Position numbers and translations under genes: made by a program. A stretch of DNA of 64,000 bases from Moraxella osloensis (GTDB lineage: Bacteria > Pseudomonadota > Gammaproteobacteria > Pseudomonadales > Moraxellaceae). The stretch covers positions 1,116,001-1,180,000 of the forward strand of contig NZ_CP047226.1 in assembly GCF_009867135.1 (NCBI RefSeq). Reading direction: 5' to 3'. Below are positions 45,994 through 55,351 of this stretch, one piece after another. The first letter of the stretch is position 1. Every line of letters starts with the position of its first letter. The notes beneath the pieces were generated by a model. The model was not told where the DNA came from. It saw only the letters and a list, made by a program, of their open reading frames with translations, and searched no databases.

Positions 45994-46075
45994 TCAAGCT
46001 AAATAGGTTAGTTCTGCTTGTATAAAGGGCAGAGTCAATTAGATTCACCCATGCAATGTGAGTGCTTATTCAACT

Positions 46076-47119
46076 ATGTATGCCTTTCTTCGTCCGTTCT
46101 TATTTAATACCGATCCTGAAAAAGCCCACGAAATCACGTTATCGTTACTCGAAAAATCGCAAAAATTTGGGATGCTCGGGTTTTTGTACGGTAAGCAAGA
46201 ACTAACAACCGAATGTATGGGATTAACCTTTACCAATCCGGTTGGTTTGGCAGCAGGGCTTGATAAAAACGGCGAATATATCGATGCGTTAGCGGCATTG
46301 GGTTTTGGCTACATCGAAATTGGTACGATTACCCCAAAACCACAGCCTGGCAATGACAAACCGCGTCTATTTCGTATTAAAGAAGCCCATGCCATTATCA
46401 ATCGTATGGGATTTAATAATAAAGGCGTCGATTATCTCATTGAGCAAGTCAAGCGTGCAAAATATCAAGGTATTTTGGGTATTAATATTGGCAAAAATGC
46501 CAGCACGCCGGTTGAAAATGCCCTAGATGACTATATTTATTGTCTAGAGCGCGTGTATCCTTACGCGTCTTATATTACGGTAAATATCTCCTCTCCCAAT
46601 ACCAAAAACCTGCGTGACCTGCAAAGTGGTGACGCGCTCACGGCGCTGCTTGATGGTATCAAATCACGTCACAGCCAACTGGCTACCCAGTATCAGTATT
46701 ATGTACCATTGGTGCTGAAAGTTGCCCCAGATTTGGAAGAGGACCAAATTGATTATATTGCTAAAGAATTGGTGCGTTTTGATATTGATGGGCTGATTAC
46801 CACCAATACCACCTTAAGCCGTAACGGGGTAGAAGACTACAAAACCAGTCAAGAAGCAGGCGGGCTATCAGGTCGACCACTCAGTCACCGCAGTACCCAA
46901 GTCCTTGAGCAGTTTGCCGAACGCTTACCAAGCTCAGTTGCGCTTATTGGCGTAGGCGGCATTGACAATGGTCAACGTGCGGTTAAAAAGATTGAAGCAG
47001 GGGCGGATTTGATTCAGCTCTATAGTGGTTTTATTTATGAAGGACCTGAACTCATTCAAACCTGTGTTGAAGCCATTGACGGTTATCGTCTAAGCCAACA
47101 TTCACCCGCTACTTTGTAA
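46076..47119 (+). CDS. pyrD: Dihydroorotate dehydrogenase (quinone), class 2
   Basis: FMN enzyme at the inner membrane that oxidises dihydroorotate to orotate, passing electrons to quinone. Class 2 signs in 347 residues: an N-terminal amphipathic helix [32 protein letters not shown] (about 51-71), [44 protein letters not shown] (catalytic Ser) and VGGIDNG plus [17 protein letters not shown] at 46058 would add six residues; I prefer ATG 46076, where the family N-terminus begins. Neither has a clear ribosome site. cvpA follows after 24 bp. Confidence 0.95.
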   Translation: MYAFLRPFLFNTDPEKAHEITLSLLEKSQKFGMLGFLYGKQELTTECMGLTFTNPVGLAAGLDKNGEYIDALAALGFGYIEIGTITPKPQPGNDKPRLFRIKEAHAIINRMGFNNKGVDYLIEQVKRAKYQGILGINIGKNASTPVENALDDYIYCLERVYPYASYITVNISSPNTKNLRDLQSGDALTALLDGIKSRHSQLATQYQYYVPLVLKVAPDLEEDQIDYIAKELVRFDIDGLITTNTTLSRNGVEDYKTSQEAGGLSGRPLSHRSTQVLEQFAERLPSSVALIGVGGIDNGQRAVKKIEAGADLIQLYSGFIYEGPELIQTCVEAIDGYRLSQHSPATL

Positions 47120-47143
47120 ATCCCATGATACGAGCTTGACCCG

Positions 47144-47650
47144 ATGACTTTGTTAGATATGTTAGTGTTGTTTGTATTGTTTATAGGGTTGTGGCAGGGA
47201 TTTAATAATGGCTTGATGCGCTCACTGGTGGGCATGTTTGGTTGGCTATTGGCACTGCTGCTCGCCAGTTATTTGGCAAAACCTTTAGCGCCATTTTTTG
47301 TGTCGCTGACTGGCTCAACCGGCCTTAGTATCATTGCGGCATTTTTGGCAATTGGCTTATTTGTCATCGTGGGACTGCAAATCGTATTATGGGTGATGAG
47401 TAAAACCTTGCAGGGGCTTAGACTGAGTATCCTAGATAAATTGGCAGGCGCGGGGTTTGGCTTGGTCAAAAATTTGGTCATTGTGTTGATGGTGCTGAGT
47501 TTATTGGCGCCTTTTGTCAGTCAACGTGACTTTTGGCAGCAGTCTAAGTTTGCCAATGCGCTACTGCCACTGGCACCTTTTGCGACACAAATCACCCAAC
47601 AGCTTGCTATCACGCTCGGTAAAACCGCTGCCGATAAAATGGGTCAATAG
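47144..47650 (+). CDS. cvpA: CvpA family membrane protein
   Basis: A 168-residue inner-membrane protein needed in E. coli for colicin V production and linked to membrane homeostasis; its mechanism is not settled. Four hydrophobic segments are evident (about 2-20, 26-46, 62-84, 104-124), with the family opening MTLLDMLVLFVLFIGLWQGFNNGL. It lies 150 bp before purF, the same cvpA-purF pairing as in E. coli, which supports the call. The stop codon is part of a small duplication. Confidence 0.9.
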   Translation: MTLLDMLVLFVLFIGLWQGFNNGLMRSLVGMFGWLLALLLASYLAKPLAPFFVSLTGSTGLSIIAAFLAIGLFVIVGLQIVLWVMSKTLQGLRLSILDKLAGAGFGLVKNLVIVLMVLSLLAPFVSQRDFWQQSKFANALLPLAPFATQITQQLAITLGKTAADKMGQ

Positions 47651-47672
47651 TGGGGCAAATGGGTCAATAGTA
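47637..47672. repeat. Duplication across the cvpA stop codon
   Basis: AAATGGGTCAATAGT occurs at 47637-47651 and again at 47658-47672 (21-base period). The first copy contains the cvpA TAG; the second is a non-coding copy of the same gene end. Confidence 0.85.
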
Positions 47673-47739
47673 TTGGTAAGTTTGACTGACGGCTAAAGTG
47701 TTGTAATTGTCAGACGGCAAAAAAGCTAGTTTCATTCAA

Positions 47740-47769
47740 TTTTCATCAGGTCTCTTTTCATCAGGTCTC
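47740..47769. repeat. Perfect 15-bp tandem duplication in the purF leader
   Basis: TTTTCATCAGGTCTC is repeated exactly, back to back, at 47740-47754 and 47755-47769, ending 33 bases before the purF ATG. Confidence 0.9.
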
Positions 47770-47802
47770 ATAGCCATCGGTGAAAAATTAAAGGGGTAAA
47801 AT

Positions 47803-49338
47803 ATGTGTGGAGTTGTCGGTATAGCCGCTCACAGTGAAGTTAATCAAATGCTATACGATGCGCTGACTATGCTGCAGCATCGCGGGCAAGATGCCGCGGG
47901 TATTGTGACATGTCAAGATGGCCGTCTGTTTTTGCGTAAAGAAAATGGCATGGTGCGCGATGTGTTTATGACACGTCATATGATGCGTCTTGTGGGTCAT
48001 CAAGGTATCGGGCATGTACGCTACCCAACGGCTGGTACGTCTAGCAGTGCAGAAGCGCAGCCTTTTTATGTCAATTCGCCGTATGGTATTACCTTAGCGC
48101 ATAATGGTAATTTGACCAACGCAGAAGAGATTGCCAAAGAACTGTTTATGGAAGATATGCGCCATATAAACACCGATTCTGATTCAGAAGTTTTGCTCAA
48201 TGTGCTAGCGCATGAAATGCAAAAACTCGGTATCCAGCATCCAAGTCCCGCCGATATTTTTGAAGCGATGACATCCGTCTACAAACGTATCGAAGGCGCG
48301 TATGCGGTAGTTGCTATGATTACGGGCTATGGCATTTTGGCATTTCGTGACCCCAATGGCATTCGTCCGCTGATTTTTGGTCAACGATTAGCGGAAAATG
48401 GCGGTTTTGAATATGTGGTGGCCTCTGAGTCAGTTGCGTTAACTGCATTGGGTTTTGATATCGTTCGAGATGTGAAGCCAGGTGAAGCGATTTTTATCGA
48501 TGAAAACAATAACTTCTTTAGTCGCCAATGTGTCGAAGCCAAAGAGTTTAGACCTTGTATTTTTGAATACGTCTATTTTGCCCGCCCAGATTCGATTATT
48601 GATAATATTTCTGTTTATAAAGCCCGTATGCGTATGGGCGAGACTTTGGCGCAGAAAATCATCAAAGAATGGGGCGAAGATCACGGGATTGATGTGGTTA
48701 TTCCTATTCCCGATACTTCACGTACTTCTGCGATGGAGCTTGCCCAACATCTAGGCGTAAAATACCGTGAAGGCTTTATGAAAAACCGTTATATCGGTCG
48801 CACCTTTATTATGCCAGGTCAACAGCAGCGTAAAAAATCGGTGCGTCAAAAATTAAGCGCGGTGCCGTTTGAATTTAGAAATAAAAACGTATTGTTGGTC
48901 GATGATTCAATTGTACGTGGTACGACTTGCCACGAGATTATCCAAATGGCACGTGATGCTGGCGCCAATAATGTGTATTTTGCCAGTGCGGCGCCACCTG
49001 TCAAATATCCCAATGTGTATGGTATTGACATGCCAGCGCGCAATGAGCTGATTGCATCAGGTCATAGTGTGGAAGAAGTGTGTAAAATCATCGGCGCGGA
49101 TCGTTTGATATTCCAAGATTTGGATGATTTGATTGAAGCGGTACAAGACAAACACAGCGATGCCAAAAAATTTGACTGTTCGGTATTTGATGGCAAATAC
49201 ATCGCCGGTGGTATTGATGAAGACTACTTGGATGAATTACAGCGTAAACGCAGTGATAAAGCCAAACAGAAAAAATCTGGCATACAAGACGTGGCTGATA
49301 CGCCTGTGGATATCGTCGGGGTACAAACCGAGGTGTAA
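47803..49338 (+). CDS. purF: Amidophosphoribosyltransferase
   Basis: First committed step of purine synthesis: PRPP plus glutamine gives phosphoribosylamine, the PurD substrate. The initiator Met is followed by the catalytic Cys2 ([12 protein letters not shown]). The glutaminase half has [11 protein letters not shown] and [12 protein letters not shown], with [11 protein letters not shown]. The PRPP half carries [36 protein letters not shown] and [13 protein letters not shown], the PRPP-binding loop. Its 511 residues are typical. It is preceded by cvpA and ends at a strong terminator. Confidence 0.97.
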   Translation: MCGVVGIAAHSEVNQMLYDALTMLQHRGQDAAGIVTCQDGRLFLRKENGMVRDVFMTRHMMRLVGHQGIGHVRYPTAGTSSSAEAQPFYVNSPYGITLAHNGNLTNAEEIAKELFMEDMRHINTDSDSEVLLNVLAHEMQKLGIQHPSPADIFEAMTSVYKRIEGAYAVVAMITGYGILAFRDPNGIRPLIFGQRLAENGGFEYVVASESVALTALGFDIVRDVKPGEAIFIDENNNFFSRQCVEAKEFRPCIFEYVYFARPDSIIDNISVYKARMRMGETLAQKIIKEWGEDHGIDVVIPIPDTSRTSAMELAQHLGVKYREGFMKNRYIGRTFIMPGQQQRKKSVRQKLSAVPFEFRNKNVLLVDDSIVRGTTCHEIIQMARDAGANNVYFASAAPPVKYPNVYGIDMPARNELIASGHSVEEVCKIIGADRLIFQDLDDLIEAVQDKHSDAKKFDCSVFDGKYIAGGIDEDYLDELQRKRSDKAKQKKSGIQDVADTPVDIVGVQTEV

Positions 49339-49350
49339 GTTATCCTGCAT

Positions 49351-49377
49351 AAAAAAAGCCCAAGTTGGGCTTTTTTT
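49351..49377. terminator. Bidirectional terminator between purF and azlD
   Basis: AAAAAAAGCCC (49351-49361) pairs with GGGCTTTTTTT (49367-49377) around AAGTT; it serves convergent genes. Confidence 0.92.
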
Positions 49378-49381
49378 ATGG

Positions 49382-49765
49382 CTATTGAAAACCTATCAGA
49401 TTCAATACCCATAAAAACCCGTTAAGGCTAGCAATCCCCACCAGCATACTTAGCAGTAATTGCTTTTTCCAATGATAGCTGAGCAGCACCACTATCAGCG
49501 CTAATATCTCTGCCATAAGTAATGGCGATAAGCCCAGACTCACACTCAGAGCGTTGGGCATAGCCTTGGGCTGCTGCCAATGCAAAGAAGTTAAAATCAA
49601 CAGCGTCATCACGGATAATGGCAATGCTTTATTCACCGCGAGCAACAAGGGCGCATCCAATAATCGCTTTGGCAAAATTATTGGGGTCAAGCGGGTGAGT
49701 AAAGTCACCAACGCCATGGCAAAAGTAGCGGCGATTAAATAAACGTTATCAGGTGGTGTGTTCAT
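49382..49765 (-). CDS. azlD: AzlD-family branched-chain amino acid transport subunit
   Basis: Small hydrophobic subunit of the AzlCD exporter, whose relatives (YgaH, BrnE) export branched-chain amino acids or analogues. The 127 residues form four membrane segments (about 8-24, 39-59, 66-90, 95-123), with the family's central FAMALVTLLTRLTPIILPKR. It follows azlC after a 45-bp gap on the same strand. The substrate is inferred from the family. Confidence 0.88.
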   Translation of the reverse strand: MNTPPDNVYLIAATFAMALVTLLTRLTPIILPKRLLDAPLLLAVNKALPLSVMTLLILTSLHWQQPKAMPNALSVSLGLSPLLMAEILALIVVLLSYHWKKQLLLSMLVGIASLNGFLWVLNLIGFQ

Positions 49766-49810
49766 AATATTCTAATGATTAATCAAATAAATTTTTTTAT
49801 GGGTGAACTG

Positions 49811-50518
49811 TCAAGTAGCTTGCTGATGAGTGGATTTGTTACCCATAAAAAAGTGGATGATAATGAGTCCCAAACTCACGCAAATCGCTGATAGTAAAAG
49901 CCAATCGGATATAAAATAAAACGCCGCTATAAATGCAATGATGGCAATGAAGATGGGATAGTAAGCCTTGACCGCTTTAAACTGCTCGTAGGCTAAAATA
50001 GCAAATAAGCACACTAATGCAAAATCCAAATGGGGCACCCAATCATTGAGCCCTTCACCCAGCAAAATCCCCAATATGGTACCGATAACCCAATAACACT
50101 GATTGAGCAAACTCACCGGTAGTATGAGTCTTTGGCGTTCATTTGCATGAAGGGTGGTTAACACGGAGAAAGTTTCATCGGTTAACGCAAACAAGCAATA
50201 AAATCGACTGATAGGATTGGTTGGTAATTGTTTTAACAGAGGAATGGCATAAAAAGCGTGGCGCAAATTTATCGCTAAGGTATTGCTGGCGATGGTTGAG
50301 ATTCCAACCCCGCCCGCTAACAGCGCAATAGAAGCATATTGCGCCGCACCCGCGTATAACACCACACTAGATAAAATCGCCGCCCATATAGGAAGTTTTG
50401 CTGCCACAAACAACACGCCAAAGGCAATCCCTGCAGGGATATAGCCCATTGCTACAGGAAAGCTTACTTTAAACGCCTGTTGCCATAACCCATCTTTTAT
50501 CCGTTCATTTTTCATCAT
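49811..50518 (-). CDS. azlC: AzlC-family branched-chain amino acid transport permease
   Basis: Large subunit of the AzlCD (YgaZH/BrnFE-like) exporter in the inner membrane. The 235 residues open with a basic stretch, then PVAMGYIPAGIAFGVLFVAA (about 20-39), several further membrane segments, and LFALTDETFSVLTT (about 110-123), a conserved family phrase. Two adjacent ATGs (50518 and 50515) are possible starts; neither has a strong ribosome site. A terminator separates it from secF, so azlCD is its own operon. Confidence 0.92.
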   Translation of the reverse strand: MMKNERIKDGLWQQAFKVSFPVAMGYIPAGIAFGVLFVAAKLPIWAAILSSVVLYAGAAQYASIALLAGGVGISTIASNTLAINLRHAFYAIPLLKQLPTNPISRFYCLFALTDETFSVLTTLHANERQRLILPVSLLNQCYWVIGTILGILLGEGLNDWVPHLDFALVCLFAILAYEQFKAVKAYYPIFIAIIAFIAAFYFISDWLLLSAICVSLGLIIIHFFMGNKSTHQQAT

Positions 50519-50543
50519 TGCTATTCTTGTTTAAATTTTAGCC

Positions 50544-50573
50544 ATAAAAATACCCTAGCAAGTAGGGTATTTT
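50544..50573 (-). terminator. Terminator of secDF
   Basis: AAAATACCCTA (50547-50557) pairs perfectly with TAGGGTATTTT (50563-50573) with a 5-base loop. On the minus strand the stem is followed by five T. Confidence 0.85.
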
Positions 50574-50587
50574 GCCGCTCAAACCAT

Positions 50588-51850
50588 TTATTGATTATCT
50601 AACGCTTTGTTGTCGTACATAGGCGCATTGATAGGCGCATTGCGGTCTTCAAAAACCACTTCATCCTCAACAAATTCTGGTTTGACTTCGACAATAAAGT
50701 CTTTGCGCGACATACCGAGCCACAGTGGAATCGCACTGGCAATATACACCGATGAGAAAGTACCTAAAATCAAGCCAATGAGCAATGCTACAGAGAACCA
50801 ATGTAAGCTTTCGCCGCCAAGCAGCAGCATCGCGACAACCACTAGCAACACCGTTGAAATAGTCATAATGGTACGACGTAGCGTTTCAGTGAGCGATAAA
50901 TTGACAATTTGCGCTGGGCTGGCACCACGGACACGGCGGAAATTCTCACGGATACGGTCAAAGACGACGATGGTATCGTTAATCGAATAACCAATCAATG
51001 ATAACACCGCGGCAAGCACGGTCAAATCAAATGGCCATCCGAAAAGTGCGAAAATACCCACAGTGATAATACTATCGTGAAATAACGCCAACACCGCGCC
51101 TAAGGCTAATTTGGCTTGGAAGCGCACCATCACATAAATAAACATACACAGTAATGCCAGTGCCGTTGCCCCCAAGGAGCTGACATAAATCTCATTACCT
51201 ACTTGACTGCCAACCACGTCAATATTCTTGATGGTGGCATTGTTGTTGGGTAAATCTAACGCAGTATCGAGCGAGTTTGATAACCCTTCGATTTGTTTTT
51301 GCGGTGGCAGGCGTACCAAAATTTCTTTGTTACTGCCCAAATATTGCACCACACTGTCATTGATTTTATGGCTTGCTAAGGCTGACTGAACTTGGGCTTG
51401 TTGCACGGGTTGCTCATATACAACCGTGGCTGACACACCGCCTGTAAAGTCTAAGCCTAGATTTAAACCTTTGGTTAAAATAGCGACCAAACCAAGAATC
51501 GTTAAGATGGCGGATAATATGGCAAAAGGTTTAGCTACTTTCAAAAAATCAATGATACGCCGACCGGCAAAGAGTTTTTCACCGCCAAAATCCTCTGCTG
51601 AAAATTCAGACGTGGCAGCGTTAGCCACCGCTAACCCAGCGCTTTGGGGTATCGTATCGGTGGGAGTAGCAGGCTGCTTGACCAAATTTTTATTCACCCC
51701 TTTACCATTACGGCGCGGCGTTTTGCGGTGCTGTGTATTTGATGCTATTTCATCACTACGACGTACGCCGAGCTCTGAGAGTTTTTGCTCGGGGTTGATG
51801 GGTTCTGAGCCGTCTAAACCCTCTAGATCCTCTAACTTGTCATCATTCAT
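50588..51850 (-). CDS. secF: Protein translocase subunit SecF
   Basis: Inner-membrane partner of SecD; uses the proton gradient to help pull exported proteins out of SecYEG. In 420 residues, a cytoplasmic extension (about 1-85, acidic then basic) precedes the first membrane segment. The conserved GLDFTGGVSATVVYE sits in the periplasmic P1 region. The C-terminal transport domain has GYSINDTIVVFDRIREN and LTETLRRTIMTISTVLLVVVAMLLLGG. ATG 51850 is preceded by AAGGAG; the TTG at 51868 is rejected. The N-terminal extension is unusual for SecF (about 320 residues in E. coli). Confidence 0.96.
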   Translation of the reverse strand: MNDDKLEDLEGLDGSEPINPEQKLSELGVRRSDEIASNTQHRKTPRRNGKGVNKNLVKQPATPTDTIPQSAGLAVANAATSEFSAEDFGGEKLFAGRRIIDFLKVAKPFAILSAILTILGLVAILTKGLNLGLDFTGGVSATVVYEQPVQQAQVQSALASHKINDSVVQYLGSNKEILVRLPPQKQIEGLSNSLDTALDLPNNNATIKNIDVVGSQVGNEIYVSSLGATALALLCMFIYVMVRFQAKLALGAVLALFHDSIITVGIFALFGWPFDLTVLAAVLSLIGYSINDTIVVFDRIRENFRRVRGASPAQIVNLSLTETLRRTIMTISTVLLVVVAMLLLGGESLHWFSVALLIGLILGTFSSVYIASAIPLWLGMSRKDFIVEVKPEFVEDEVVFEDRNAPINAPMYDNKALDNQ

Positions 51851-51860
51851 TGTTCGCTCC

Positions 51861-53756
51861 TTAACCAATACTTAGGCGTTTGACATTTTTGCGGTAGCCA
51901 TAAGCTAACTGTACCAGTGCACGCGTGACGGTCACTGAGGTGAAGATAGAGCTGGCAATACCAATGGCTAAGGTAACAGCAAAACCTTTAATCGGACCTG
52001 TACCAATCGCAAATAAAATAAATGCGACAATCAAGGTAGTCAGCTGTGCATCAAAAATACTGGTAAATGCACGGTTAAAACCCGCCACAATCGCAGATTT
52101 TGGTCTGGCGCCGTTGGCAAGCTCTTCGCGGATGCGTTCAAATATCAGTACGTTGGCATCCACCGCCATCCCAATGGTTAACACGATACCTGCGATACCC
52201 GGCAAGGTTAGGGCAGAACCAATCAATGACATGATGGCTAAAATCATTATTAAGTTAAAAATCAACGCGATATTGGCAATCAAACCAAATAAACGATAAA
52301 AAATAATCATAAATAAGAACACGAGTAAATAGCCAACTTGAGTAGAGAACATACCTTTTTGGATGTTATCTTGTCCCAATGATGGACCAATAGTACGTTC
52401 TTCAACAAAATACATGGGCGCCGCTAGCGCACCTGCACGAAGTAACAAAGCCAGCTCTGAGGCTTCTGCATTACTATCTAAGCCTGTGATTTGGAAAGTT
52501 GACCCAAAGACGCCTTGAACAGTCGCTTGATTAATAATATGGCTTTCTGCGTAAGGTGTTCTTACTTCTTTATTTTGACCCGTCACTGGGTCTGGTTGGA
52601 AGGTGACACGCTGCTTATTTTCAATAAACAGCACCGCCATTTGTTTGCCCACTGATTTTGCTGTGGTGTTTTGCATCAAACGACCACCCGCGTTATCCAG
52701 CGTAATATTCACTTGGGGGCGACCGTTTTCATCCATCCCTGCTTGGGCGTCTTGTACATTTCGACCGGTGACCACAGCTTGACGTTCCAATAAGGTTTTT
52801 TGCGGGCTGTCGACTTCACCAAATGAGTAGGCTTCAGTGCCTGCAGGCAATACCCCAGATGGATTGGCTTGGAAGGTATTGTTTTGGTCAGAGACCATGC
52901 GAAATTCGAGATTGGCGGTACGACCAATGACCCGTTTGGCTTCTGCGGTATCTTGTACCCCGGGTAATTCCACCACAATACGGTTGGCACCTTGTGATTG
53001 CACCACGGCTTCAGCCACGCCTAGCTCATTAATACGGTTTCGTAAAGTCGTCAAGTTTTGGGTGACCGCATCTTGAGAGATTTGTGAAATCGTCGACTGG
53101 GTCAAGGTCATGTTAATCGCTGGACCCCCCGCATTGATGAGCGGTTGTAACTCGTAATTCGTCCCAAAGCGACTACGTAACACATTAATAGCTTGATCAC
53201 GCGCGGCATTATCGACAAAGTTTAATGTCAGATTATTTTGCCCTGCTTGTAAATTGGTCACGGCAATTTTTTGGTTGCGTAGCTCTGTACGGATATCTCG
53301 GGTTAAGTTTTCCAAACGCTGAGAGACGGTTTTGCTCATATCGACTTCTAGTACAAACCGTACACCACCCCGCAAGTCCAACCCTAATTTAATAGGATTA
53401 CCACCAATATTACGTAGCCATGCTGGCGTGGTTTGTGCCAAGTTCAACGCCACAACGTAATTGTTGCCAAGCTTTTCTTTTAGCACTTGTTGCGCTTTAA
53501 GCTGCGTTTCAGTCGACTCATCACCAATTTTTAACAAAGCTGATTTACCATCAAAACTGTTGTTTTTGGTTGGAATATTGGCGGCATTTAGGATAGTTTC
53601 CGCTTGTTTTAGCACATCATTGGTCAATGTGGTACTCGCGGAAGCCCCCGTGATTTGAACGGCGGGCTTGTCTGGATAAAGGTTTGGTAGGGCATACAGG
53701 GTGCTCAGTAGCAGCACAATGCCGATTAAAAAGTATTTCCAAGCAGGGTAGTGCAT
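51861..53756 (-). CDS. secD: Protein translocase subunit SecD
   Basis: Drives late steps of Sec export with SecF. In 631 residues: an N-terminal membrane anchor (WKYFLIGIVLLLSTLYALPN); a large periplasmic P1 domain including IKLGLDLRGGVRFVLEVD (about 120-137), RNRINELGVAEAVVQSQG and VVELPGVQDTAEA; and five C-terminal membrane segments with GMAVDANVLIFERIREEL and TTLIVAFILFAIGTGPIKGFA. It stops 10 bp before the secF ATG, so the two are one operon. yajC lies 168 bp upstream. Confidence 0.97.
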   Translation of the reverse strand: MHYPAWKYFLIGIVLLLSTLYALPNLYPDKPAVQITGASASTTLTNDVLKQAETILNAANIPTKNNSFDGKSALLKIGDESTETQLKAQQVLKEKLGNNYVVALNLAQTTPAWLRNIGGNPIKLGLDLRGGVRFVLEVDMSKTVSQRLENLTRDIRTELRNQKIAVTNLQAGQNNLTLNFVDNAARDQAINVLRSRFGTNYELQPLINAGGPAINMTLTQSTISQISQDAVTQNLTTLRNRINELGVAEAVVQSQGANRIVVELPGVQDTAEAKRVIGRTANLEFRMVSDQNNTFQANPSGVLPAGTEAYSFGEVDSPQKTLLERQAVVTGRNVQDAQAGMDENGRPQVNITLDNAGGRLMQNTTAKSVGKQMAVLFIENKQRVTFQPDPVTGQNKEVRTPYAESHIINQATVQGVFGSTFQITGLDSNAEASELALLLRAGALAAPMYFVEERTIGPSLGQDNIQKGMFSTQVGYLLVFLFMIIFYRLFGLIANIALIFNLIMILAIMSLIGSALTLPGIAGIVLTIGMAVDANVLIFERIREELANGARPKSAIVAGFNRAFTSIFDAQLTTLIVAFILFAIGTGPIKGFAVTLAIGIASSIFTSVTVTRALVQLAYGYRKNVKRLSIG

Positions 53757-53924
53757 AATCTTGACTTCTTAAACTTGATTTTTTAGGTAACTAGTTGTTC
53801 TACTAGGTCTATTAACCCTAGGGCTATTAACCGCGATCAACAAGGCAATACAATATCATAATAGCCAGTTGGCAACTTTACAGACCGCTAGGTCACCAAC
53901 CTGACAGGTGAGCTGCATCAGCAA

Positions 53925-54284
53925 TTATTTAAGACTATCAATGGTACCCACAGGCAATACCGAAATGATTGAGGCACGTTGCACCATCACTTCTTGGGTA
54001 GGGTTTAATGCAACAACCGCATATTCACCTTGAAGCTTTTTGATTTTTCCCATCAAGCCACCGGCAAATACCACTTCATTGCCTTCTTTAATGGCATCAA
54101 TCATTTGACGATGCTCTTTGTTACGACGGCTTTGGGGTCGGATAATGATGAGGTAAAAAATAGCAAAAAAAGCCAATGGCAATAGCATTTGCATGATGGT
54201 GGAAGCACCCGTTCCAGTAGGCGCTGCCGCCGCACCTTCCGCATGGGCAGATTGGATAAATGCTAAAATAGCGGTAAGTAGCAT
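53925..54284 (-). CDS. yajC: Preprotein translocase accessory subunit YajC
   Basis: Small inner-membrane protein bound to SecDF. The 119 residues hold a hydrophobic start ending SAHA (a possible cleaved or leaderlike segment), one membrane span (about 33-52, MLLPLAFFAIFYLIIIRPQ), and a basic cytoplasmic domain with QRRNKEHRQMIDAIKEGN-type sequence and GGLMGKIKKLQ. ATG 54284 gives the family length; longer TTG and ATG starts at 54362 and 54317 lack a ribosome site. It precedes secD, as in most bacteria, but tgt is not present upstream. Confidence 0.92.
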   Translation of the reverse strand: MLLTAILAFIQSAHAEGAAAAPTGTGASTIMQMLLPLAFFAIFYLIIIRPQSRRNKEHRQMIDAIKEGNEVVFAGGLMGKIKKLQGEYAVVALNPTQEVMVQRASIISVLPVGTIDSLK

Positions 54285-54440
54285 AGTTGAAATACCTTTA
54301 AATTGAAATTTAGTCATAAAATGGTGATAAAAACAACCTGTAATGATAACCGATTTAGCCAAATTAATAAATGATTAACCCTTGTTTGCTGAAATAATTC
54401 ACCGCCGTAAAAACGACGATTGATTCGGCAATCTAGCGAT

Positions 54441-54460
54441 TTTGGATAATTTTGGATAAT
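54441..54460. repeat. Perfect 10-bp tandem duplication
   Basis: TTTGGATAAT is repeated exactly at 54441-54450 and 54451-54460, in the spacer between yajC and the next plus-strand gene. A separate inverted repeat, CTTGATT/AATCAAG, lies at 54501-54520. Confidence 0.85.
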
Positions 54461-54615
54461 ATGGTCACAGGATTTTATCAGTATTATTCACTATTTTATG
54501 CTTGATTATTAACAATCAAGTAACAATAAAGTTAATGGTTATGCTATGCTTAGTTGTAACAAATTATTTCTTTTAGGGTCAAACAATTGGGTGTTACCAA
54601 TTGAAGGAAAATCTC

Positions 54616-55125
54616 ATGACTATCACGTTAAATTTTCAACCGATTGATAAAATCCGAAAGCAAGTAAAGTCAAAATTATGGTTAGGGTTAGTCATGGCGA
54701 CTTCGTTAACCGTCCCAACGCTGGCAAACGCTGAAATCACCCAGCGTGATATCGACAATTACGGTACTGCAATGGCGGCTGCAGCAAATGCTAAAAGTAT
54801 TTCGCGCGTTGCAAGCCTAGTGGCAGATGATGCCTTGATATCCGTGTCGCGTAAAGGAAAAACCACCACTTTAAATAAAAGCAATTATCTAAACCTGCTG
54901 CAAAACAACTGGTCAAAAGCAACGCGATATGGCTATGATATACAATTAAACAATGTGGTAATTAGCGGTAACCATGCCAAAGCAGATGCCATAACCACAG
55001 AAGTCATCGTCGAAAATAACGTGACGACACGTTTAGTAACAACTTCACGTATTACCTTTGCTGAAAGCGGTAATTCGGTGTTATTGTCTAGGGCGATTAG
55101 CCAGCTTGTAATTGAAAAGCACTAA
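54616..55125 (+). CDS. Exported NTF2-like protein of unknown function
   Basis: A 169-residue precursor with a long basic start, a hydrophobic segment and a probable cleavage site after LANA (about residue 38). The mature part (about 130 residues) has the helix-plus-curved-sheet pattern of NTF2/SnoaL-like domains: ITQRDIDNYGTAMAAAANAKSI, LVADDALISVS, YDIQLNNVVISGNHAKADAI. Many such proteins bind small molecules, but no ligand can be named. AAGGAAA five bases before ATG 54616 supports the start rather than the TTG at 54601. A hairpin terminator follows. Confidence 0.7.
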   Translation: MTITLNFQPIDKIRKQVKSKLWLGLVMATSLTVPTLANAEITQRDIDNYGTAMAAAANAKSISRVASLVADDALISVSRKGKTTTLNKSNYLNLLQNNWSKATRYGYDIQLNNVVISGNHAKADAITTEVIVENNVTTRLVTTSRITFAESGNSVLLSRAISQLVIEKH

Positions 55126-55156
55126 GTTAGTGGTATAAAAAGTGGTGTTAAACAGG

Positions 55157-55187
55157 GTGGTGCAAAAGTTTTGTGCCACTTTTTTTA
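55157..55187 (+). terminator. Terminator after the NTF2-like gene
   Basis: GTGGTGCAA (55157-55165) pairs with TTGTGCCAC (55171-55179) through two G-T pairs, followed by a run of seven T. Confidence 0.7.
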
Positions 55188-55351
55188 TGGATTATAGTAT
55201 AATTTCAGCCAATATTTAATTTCACTGGCTTGAAATCACAGCCGTTTTTTATTTATAATGTCAAATTTTAGCTTATATTCTTTCATAGTTTTACGCTATG
55301 AGATGGGTATATGTCCTACATCTAAATTGCAAAAAAGAGCTAGGAATTATC

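Noticed and set aside
46051..46107. Short upstream ORF overlapping the pyrD start
   Set aside because: It begins ATGCAATGTGAGTGC and stops after 18 codons, but lacks a ribosome site and shows no attenuator layout that I can defend.
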